The position numbers and the translations under genes are program-made. A stretch of DNA of 64,000 nt from Terriglobia bacterium (lineage in GTDB: Bacteria; Acidobacteriota; Terriglobia; Terriglobales; Acidobacteriaceae). The notes beneath the pieces are model-generated. The model saw only the letters and a program-made list of their open reading frames with translations, was not told the origin of the DNA and made no database searches. This document shows positions 58,911 to 64,000 of this stretch, piece after piece (the first letter of the stretch is position 1; every line of letters starts with the position of its first letter). The stretch spans positions 1 to 64,000 of the forward strand of contig JAIQGK010000017.1 of assembly GCA_020072645.1 (NCBI GenBank), read 5' to 3'.

Positions 58911-59888
58911 ATGAAAGCTCCTCTTGGAAAATTTAGATACGCGTTAGCTCTTCTCTTCATCCTGTTGGCCGCGAACTTCGTGATGGCGCAGTCGGTACTT
59001 CACCCATCAGTTCCTTCCGGCGACAGGATGGTTCCAAATGGTGACGGTACTGCTGCCGCAGTTGCGGCTGGTCCTATTGGCCAGGCTGTAGTCACAGGCA
59101 ACGGCATCAACTACAACGGCGGCCCGGTACTGAAGGGCAGTCCGGTCCCGATCTACATCATCTGGTACGGAAACTGGAGCGGCACAGGATCGAACACTGC
59201 AGCCACTCAAACCCTTCTCCAGGGGTTCCTCTCGAGCACGTCTCTGGGCGGCTCCAACTATGAGGCGATCAATACCACGTACGGCGATACCACTGGAAAC
59301 GTGAGCGGCCATCTGAATTTCGTCCAGGCGGTCTCTGACACTGGCTCGCAGGGAACACGGCTCAGGAACAGCAACATCACCGCGGCCATTTCCGCCCAGT
59401 TAACTGCTGGCCATCTGCCGACCGATCCTAACGGCATCTATATCTTTGCAACCTCCTCGAACGTCAAGGAAAGCGGATTCTGCACCCAGTTCTGCGGTTT
59501 CCACACCCATCAGACGATCAACGGCGCCGATATCAAGTGGGCGTTCATCGGCAACACTGACCAGTGCCCCAGCGGCTGCGAAATCCAGGCCACCGGCCCC
59601 AACAGCCCGGCAACTGGCGTAGGCGGCGCGGACGGAATGGCCAATGTGATGACACACGAAACAGAAGAAGCCATCACTGATCCCGATCTCAATGCCTGGT
59701 TTGATTCCAGCGGTAATGAAGATGCGGACAAGTGCAACTTCAAGTTCGGTCCTACGCAAATTGCGCCCAACGGCTCTAAGTTCAACCAGACCTTTGGCGG
59801 CCACAATTGGATGATCCAGATGGAATGGGAAAACAGCCGCGGCGGCGGTTGCGATCAGGTTCTTGGCGGAGCATTCTTTACCAGCTAG
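58911..59888 (+). CDS. EXORDIUM-like secreted protein 2
   Basis: 325 aa. Signal peptide to FVMAQS. Same domain as its neighbours: VPIYIIWYGNWSGTGS, INTTYGDTTGNVSG, FCTQFCGFHTHQTINGADIKWAFIGN, QCPSGCE, GADGMANVMTHETEEAITDPDLNAWFDSSGNEDADKCNFKFG. HETEE keeps the HExxE pattern. Closer to copy 3 than to copy 1 (shared GSQGTRLRNS, FGGHNWMIQMEWENSRGGGCDQ). A perfect terminator follows, so it is an independent transcript end. Confidence 0.9.
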   Translation: MKAPLGKFRYALALLFILLAANFVMAQSVLHPSVPSGDRMVPNGDGTAAAVAAGPIGQAVVTGNGINYNGGPVLKGSPVPIYIIWYGNWSGTGSNTAATQTLLQGFLSSTSLGGSNYEAINTTYGDTTGNVSGHLNFVQAVSDTGSQGTRLRNSNITAAISAQLTAGHLPTDPNGIYIFATSSNVKESGFCTQFCGFHTHQTINGADIKWAFIGNTDQCPSGCEIQATGPNSPATGVGGADGMANVMTHETEEAITDPDLNAWFDSSGNEDADKCNFKFGPTQIAPNGSKFNQTFGGHNWMIQMEWENSRGGGCDQVLGGAFFTS

Positions 59889-59906
59889 TTCTATCTTTAC
59901 GGAAGG

Positions 59907-59935
59907 GCCGTCCGGTTCGCCGGACGGCTTTTTTA
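59907..59935 (+). terminator. Intrinsic terminator of EXORDIUM-like gene 2
   Basis: GCCGTCCGG (59907-59915), loop TTCG, CCGGACGGC (59920-59928), then TTTTTT. A 9-bp perfect stem with a UUCG tetraloop. Confidence 0.95.
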
Positions 59936-60126
59936 TTCCGGAGCCAGAGATCGCCATGATTCCTGGCTGAGTTGCCGCTCCATAACCAAGGGAGTACACT
60001 TCTGAAACACCAGCCAACCGGCTGATGGGCTCGTGGAGTGCGGTTTCCAATGCCCATTCATATAATTTCCGGCTTCTTCTGTTCGTTCGTCCAACAGATC
60101 GCAAATCCCTTACTAGTGAGGTCAGC

Positions 60127-61086
60127 ATGGTAGCTCCCCTTGGAAAGGTAAGATTTCTGGTTTTTCTTTGTGTGATCTTGTCCGCCAGTTTCCTGATGGC
60201 GCAAAAAGTACGAGAACAGCAAGCTGGCCCGGGCGAGAAAATGGCCCCTACAGGTGACGGTCATGCCATTACCGTCCCTGCCGGTCCAACTGGACAGGCC
60301 GTGGTTACTGGCAACGGCATGAACTATAACGGCGGACCGGTCCTGCACAACACCGTTCCTATTTACATCATCTGGTACGGAAACTGGAACGGTACCGGCT
60401 CGAACACTCAGACCACCGTGAGCCTGATTGACACCTTCATCGGAGGGTTGAGCAACAGTGGCTACGAGAAAATCAATTCCACATATGGCGACAATGCGGG
60501 CAATGTCAGCGGCGCCATGACCCTGGTCAAGCAGGTCTTTGATACCGGATCACAAGGTACAAGGCTGCGAAACAGCAGAATCTCAGCGGCTATTTCCGCC
60601 CAGCTCACCAGCGGCGGTTTGCCTACAGATCCTAACGGCGTGTACCTCTTCCTGAGTTCGTCGAACGTCAAAGAGAGCGGATTCTGCACCCAGTTCTGCG
60701 GATTCCACACTCACCAGACTCTTAACGGCGCCGATATAAAATGGGCTTTCATCGGCAATGTTGACCAATGCCCATCAGGCTGCGAAATTCAGTCCACCGG
60801 GCCGAACAGCACCACCGGAAGTGGCGGAGGCGCTGATGGTATGGCCAACGTGATTGGCCATGAGACGGAAGAAGCCATTTCCGATCCCGACCTGAATGCC
60901 TGGTTTGACTCGGCCGGAAATGAAAACGCCGACAAGTGCAACTTCCGCTTTGGCACAACTCAAACCGCTTCAAACGGAGCCAAGTTCAATCAAACCCTTG
61001 GGGGAAAGAACTGGATGATTCAGATGAACTGGGAGAATAGCCGGGGAGGTGGTTGCGACCAGACCCTGGGTGGAACGTTCCAGTAA
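60127..61086 (+). CDS. EXORDIUM-like secreted protein 3
   Basis: 319 aa from ATG 60127, with the conserved leader (60069-60126) and GAGGTCAGC just before the start. Signal peptide to FLMAQK. Same hallmarks: VPIYIIWYGNWNGTGS, INSTYGDNAGNVSG, FCTQFCGFHTHQTLNGADIKWAFIGN, QCPSGCE, GADGMANVIGHETEEAISDPDLNAWFDSAGNENADKCNFRFG. Near-identical terminator to copy 2. Confidence 0.9.
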   Translation: MVAPLGKVRFLVFLCVILSASFLMAQKVREQQAGPGEKMAPTGDGHAITVPAGPTGQAVVTGNGMNYNGGPVLHNTVPIYIIWYGNWNGTGSNTQTTVSLIDTFIGGLSNSGYEKINSTYGDNAGNVSGAMTLVKQVFDTGSQGTRLRNSRISAAISAQLTSGGLPTDPNGVYLFLSSSNVKESGFCTQFCGFHTHQTLNGADIKWAFIGNVDQCPSGCEIQSTGPNSTTGSGGGADGMANVIGHETEEAISDPDLNAWFDSAGNENADKCNFRFGTTQTASNGAKFNQTLGGKNWMIQMNWENSRGGGCDQTLGGTFQ

Positions 61087-61110
61087 AACTTTTGTTGTAT
61101 TCCACCAGAA

Positions 61111-61139
61111 GCCGTCCGGTTCGCCGGACGGCTTTTTTT
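61111..61139 (+). terminator. Intrinsic terminator of EXORDIUM-like gene 3
   Basis: The hairpin is identical to that at 59907: GCCGTCCGG-TTCG-CCGGACGGC (61111-61132), then TTTTTTT. Confidence 0.95.
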
Positions 61140-61348
61140 ACGGACATAGCGATTCAACACCTTCTACAAAATTAGGATAACCAGGATCGACGCCAATGGA
61201 ACAGAACCGCAACTGCTATGTTCCAGGCCTTCTTCCGCCGACCATGGGCACTGTTCCGGGGACAGGAATGGAATACAAACGCGGGTTTGCAAGCAGCATT
61301 TCTTTATTAGAATGATCTTGATTGCCAACACAAGGGAGATTGCTCAAG

Positions 61349-61876
61349 ATGCGGCCTCGTTTTTTTGTGAGTTTGTTGTCAGTGCTGATTGCCACAAGTA
61401 TCTTTTCCGCCACGCAGGAGCCGGTGAAGCCTGCGCTTAGTCCCCGCATCATCACTGCAACTAGACAAGTCTCAATATTCACCAAGCTGGAAAATCAACT
61501 GCTTCAGGCCGTACAGAAAAAAGATAAAGCTGCCGCGCAAGCCATGTTGACCGACGATCTGTACATCGAGATGCCGGACGCGGACCCCATGCCCGGCGAT
61601 GATTGGCTGGATTCAGTGATGGCGAAGGACTACACGCTCAAGTCATTCGTGGTCCGCCAGATGTCCGCCATTGATCTGGGCAATGCCGTCGTGGTGAAAT
61701 TTGACCGTCTCCAGCAGGCGGTGTCAAAGGGCAAGGCCGATAGCGGCGAATTTTTTGTGGTAGATGTATGGAAGAAAGATGGAGAAAATTGGAAGCTGGC
61801 CAGTCGCTATGTTTCCAAAGTAAGCTCTGTCCCGTACATGCCCAAAGCCGACGTGAAGCCAACAGGGAAGAAGTAA
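61349..61876 (+). CDS. Secreted SnoaL/NTF2-like (DUF4440-type) protein
   Basis: 175 aa from ATG 61349 (AAGGGAG upstream). Signal peptide to IFSATQ. The cone-like NTF2 fold is suggested by ENQLLQAVQKKDKAAAQAMLTDDLYIEMPD, DWLDSVM, GNAVVVKFDRLQQ and FFVVDVWKKDGENWKLASRYVSKV. DUF4440/SnoaL proteins bind small ligands or are catalytic; here it is secreted and of unknown role. Confidence 0.8.
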   Translation: MRPRFFVSLLSVLIATSIFSATQEPVKPALSPRIITATRQVSIFTKLENQLLQAVQKKDKAAAQAMLTDDLYIEMPDADPMPGDDWLDSVMAKDYTLKSFVVRQMSAIDLGNAVVVKFDRLQQAVSKGKADSGEFFVVDVWKKDGENWKLASRYVSKVSSVPYMPKADVKPTGKK

Positions 61877-61912
61877 GACAACAGACATCGAACCGGCAGT
61901 AGGGTAGCTCCT

Positions 61913-62647
61913 CTACCGGTTCGCGTCTTGCAGCAATTCGCGCAGCCGGTCGGCGTCTTCGCGCGGTGCATCCGTCACAATGTAATATTGCAGTCCGCCC
62001 TGTTGCCAGCCATTTACTACAAAGGTCTGATTGGCGGGAGAGGGATCGCCGTGTACATCGCGTGCCTGGAAGATAAAGACGGACATTTTGTGTTGCCGCA
62101 CCTGATACACCAGCTCCGCGCCGGGAGCGTGTTGCGCGTAGATCAATTTGCCGCCGATTAAAGTGAACGGCGAGTCTTTGGCAAGCTCTGGCGGATTGAA
62201 CGTGAACGGAAGCTTTCCCTGAAACCATGGCTTCACCATGTGCTTGTCGCTGGAAACCACATCCACCGGATTAACGCTGGCCAGCATGATCACATGCTGA
62301 TCAATTAATTGCGCAAGTGTGGCGTTGGATGCCGAGGGACGCGAGATCCAGGCGAATGCAACAATGGCCAACAAGACCGCAGACGCTGCTAGTGCGCTGG
62401 CTTTCAGCCACAAGCCTGTACTTTTCTTCGGCCGCATTTGCCGATGTATGCTGGCATAAAGTTCCGGCGGCGCTGTGAAGCGTTTGCCGGCCAGGCGGAC
62501 AGCTTTCTTCAGCGCCTGCTGTTCCACCACTGCCGCGGAGCAATCGGCACAGCTTTGCAGATGGTCGCCGATGGCCTGCTCTTCGCGTGGCTCCAGCTCG
62601 CCATCCACATATAGCCCGATTTTTTCCCGCCATTCGCAGTTTGTCAC
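61913..62647 (-). CDS. Anti-sigma factor with HC2 zinc finger
   Basis: 244 aa. The N-terminal zinc-binding anti-sigma domain (about 1-45) has H-x3-C-x2-C in GDHLQSCADCSAAV. One membrane helix (about 83-102, ALAASAVLLAIVAFAWISR) and an extracytoplasmic domain (about 115-240, LVYQVRQHKMSVFIF, FVVNGWQQGGLQYYIVTD) follow. It would hold the sigma factor encoded 4 bp upstream (ATGA overlap) until an envelope signal is sensed. Confidence 0.92.
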   Translation of the reverse strand: MTNCEWREKIGLYVDGELEPREEQAIGDHLQSCADCSAAVVEQQALKKAVRLAGKRFTAPPELYASIHRQMRPKKSTGLWLKASALAASAVLLAIVAFAWISRPSASNATLAQLIDQHVIMLASVNPVDVVSSDKHMVKPWFQGKLPFTFNPPELAKDSPFTLIGGKLIYAQHAPGAELVYQVRQHKMSVFIFQARDVHGDPSPANQTFVVNGWQQGGLQYYIVTDAPREDADRLRELLQDANR

Positions 62648-63216
62648 TTTACACCTACAGTCCTGCTGCCGCCCAACGTCAGCACAATGTGCTCGCGCAC
62701 CTGTTTTCTTGCCCGCGCCAACCGAGACATCACCGTGCCAATCGGTATGTCCAGCGCTTCCGCGATTTCCTGATACTTCATTTCTTCCAGATCGGCCAGC
62801 AGAATCACTTCCTGAAATGCGGGAGCCAGCTGTGCAATTGCGGACTGTACCAGCTCGGTATTCGCGCGCCGTATCAGCGCGATCTCCGGAGTTTCCTGGC
62901 TGATGGAAATCTCGGCCACGCCTTCTTCATCTTCCTGCTGCGTGTTGCGCCGCTCCAGCCCTGTCCTGCTGGTCAGGAACGTATTGCGCAGGATCCGAAA
63001 CATCCATGCCCGAAAATTTGTGCCTTCGCGGAACGACGAGAAGCCTTTCAAGGACTTCAAGAACGTTTCCTGCACCAGGTCGCGGGCTTCGTCGGGGTCA
63101 CCGCATAGCCATCGGGCAAAGTTATACAGCCCGTCCAGCAGCGGAATCGCCAGTTTTTCGAAGTCCTTATTTTCCAGGCCGCTCACATTCCCTCGCGCAA
63201 CAACGGTGGCGGCCAT
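62644..63216 (-). CDS. ECF-family RNA polymerase sigma factor
   Basis: 190 aa. Region 2: LLDGLYNFARWLCGDPDEARDLVQETFLKSLKGFSSFREGTNFRAWMFRILRNTF (about 26-80). Region 4: QLAPAFQEVILLADLEEMKYQEIAEALDIPIGTVMSRLARARKQVRE (about 127-172). Coupled to its anti-sigma gene. The target regulon cannot be read, but adjacent envelope genes are candidates. Confidence 0.95.
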   Translation of the reverse strand: MAATVVARGNVSGLENKDFEKLAIPLLDGLYNFARWLCGDPDEARDLVQETFLKSLKGFSSFREGTNFRAWMFRILRNTFLTSRTGLERRNTQQEDEEGVAEISISQETPEIALIRRANTELVQSAIAQLAPAFQEVILLADLEEMKYQEIAEALDIPIGTVMSRLARARKQVREHIVLTLGGSRTVGVK

Positions 63217-63306
63217 GATTTTACTCTCCTTCGTGAACGTTTCCTGTCTGAAATGCTTCTGTGCTTATCGAGACGGCAAGCCCCTTGCTGCGTCATTCGA
63301 GTTCCT

Positions 63307-63753
63307 TCACACCCCAGCATTAACGCCGCTCAGGAATCCGCCGAGATGAGCAGTGAGGGCCACTACGCCAGCCGCCGCCATCTCCAAAGGGAACCGATAC
63401 ATGGGCAGCGTGCGTTCCGGTTTGCGGCCGCGAAAATGTACCCACCATACCAGCCAGATGAATAGAGTCGATCCCAATCCCAGCAGCAAGTGCAGCAGCA
63501 GAGTGCCTTTCAGTTTTTGACCCTCAAGCTGCCAGTGCCACGCCATTAAACCCGTGGCAACCGCCAGAACGGACGAAACGGCGGCCACCGTCAGGTTGTA
63601 ATAAGCCACTGCCGCGAATGCAGCCTTGCTACACCACTGCGCCGCGATATCAAAAGCGACGCTCACCAGGAACAACGCGATAGGGAAGTGAATCAGCACA
63701 ACGTGCTGAGCGTGGCGGGCCAGCAGGGCCGATTTCAGGTCAAAGGGGTTCAT
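63307..63753 (-). CDS. DUF2231 membrane protein
   Basis: 148 aa. Four hydrophobic segments with the DUF2231 hallmark HVVLIHFPIALFLVSVAFDIAAQW (about 17-40) and a His in a following helix (MAWHWQLEGQKLKGTLLLHLLLG). These quinol/haem-like membrane proteins often sit beside cupredoxins. Directly abuts the cupredoxin gene upstream. Confidence 0.85.
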   Translation of the reverse strand: MNPFDLKSALLARHAQHVVLIHFPIALFLVSVAFDIAAQWCSKAAFAAVAYYNLTVAAVSSVLAVATGLMAWHWQLEGQKLKGTLLLHLLLGLGSTLFIWLVWWVHFRGRKPERTLPMYRFPLEMAAAGVVALTAHLGGFLSGVNAGV

Positions 63754-64000
63754 TTACTGCACCACAATCTTGCCGGTCATCTTGGGATGGATCGAGCAAA
63801 AGTATGTATAAGTGCCTGGCTGGGTAAATGTGTAGGTAAAAGTCTCATCCGTATCCAGCGCCTTGGATTTGAAGCTTTTGTCATCGCTCACAACGTTGTG
63901 AGGAATGTCATCCTGATTGGTCCAGCGGATCGTGCTGCCCACCGGCACCGTCACAGGATTTGGTGAAAAAACAAAGTTGTCGATTTTAACCTGTGTCGCG
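63754..64000 (-). CDS. Cupredoxin (plastocyanin-like), 5' end beyond the window
   Basis: The frame stays open to the window edge, so the N-terminus (probably a signal peptide) is missing; an internal GTG at 63954 is not the true start because coding continues upstream (VKIDNFVFSPNPVTV). Type 1 copper ligands are all visible: His in DDIPHNVVSD, then Cys, His and Met in YFCSIHPKMTGKIVVQ at the C-terminus. A periplasmic electron carrier. It is immediately followed by the DUF2231 gene, so the two are probably one operon. Confidence 0.92.
   Translation of the reverse strand, partial: ATQVKIDNFVFSPNPVTVPVGSTIRWTNQDDIPHNVVSDDKSFKSKALDTDETFTYTFTQPGTYTYFCSIHPKMTGKIVVQ

Noticed and set aside
59400-60128. 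242-codon minus-strand open frame across EXORDIUM-like gene 2
   Set aside because: Antisense shadow that also crosses the terminator; equivalent antisense frames appear in the other paralogues because of codon bias.

Overview
The window looks like a stretch of chromosome from an Acidobacteriota bacterium (Koribacter/Terriglobia-like). This is inferred from gene content, not from a marker gene: a very large Oar-type TonB-dependent receptor with a carboxypeptidase-regulatory N-terminus, HAF-repeat and EXORDIUM-like secreted proteins, many secreted TPR proteins, moderately high G+C, and abundant extragenic palindromes of the GCAGGCG/CGCCTGC type. No rRNA, tRNA, CRISPR array or insertion sequence was seen.

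Layout. 0.3-8.3 kb: secreted TPR protein, Oar-like receptor, lemA with a DUF2207 partner, an LCM-type methyltransferase. 8.3-16.4 kb: TonB-like protein, a YqjD/YqjE-like membrane trio, PilZ plus an atypical LuxR-type regulator, a DHFR-like protein, an ankyrin protein, a single-domain response regulator and a small outer-membrane barrel. 16.6-20 kb: proline catabolism (P5C dehydrogenase), an acidic zinc-motif protein and a dense cluster of extragenic palindromes. 20.2-23.4 kb: a compact ubiquitin-like (Ubl) system: XRE repressor, ImmA/IrrE-type peptidase, Ubl, E2-like protein and a JAMM-E1 fusion. 23.4-24.2 kb: a membrane redoxin whose active-site codon is an in-frame UGA followed by a bacterial SECIS-like hairpin, so a probable selenoprotein. 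24.5-37.6 kb: dGTPase, a GH75-like secreted protein, lipase, TPR, HAF and OmpA-like envelope proteins, a DksA-like protein. 37.7-43.7 kb: an unusual secretion operon resembling chaperone-usher assembly (usher-like barrel, chaperone-like protein, four subunit-like proteins). 44-50 kb: TPR paralogue, TetR with two probable operators, OYE-type reductase, Lrp-type regulator.

50.2-57.1 kb is the most striking region: nine tightly coupled genes encoding a membrane-linked, eukaryote-like Ubl conjugation system. In order they are a trypsin-like membrane protease, a Ubl, an E1 closely resembling UBA3, a membrane JAMM protease of Rpn11/CSN5 type, a polytopic FHA-like protein, a RING-like zinc finger fused to TM2, a GYF_2 membrane protein, a DUF2752 protein and a canonical E2 with HPN and catalytic Cys. 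The two Ubl systems differ in E1, E2, Ubl and JAMM type, and so look like independent acquisitions rather than a duplication.

57.5-61.1 kb holds three tandem EXORDIUM-like secreted proteins with conserved leaders. 61.3-64 kb holds a SnoaL-like protein, an ECF sigma/anti-sigma pair, a DUF2231 membrane protein and a cupredoxin cut by the window edge.

How parts work together: the XRE/ImmA pair shares a promoter-proximal motif with the Ubl promoter it precedes, which suggests a protease-relieved repression switch. The nine-gene operon offers activation, conjugation, probable E3 and deconjugation functions, with at least five of its proteins membrane-inserted, so its substrates are probably at the inner membrane. 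All functional statements rest on motif reading by eye, with no database search.
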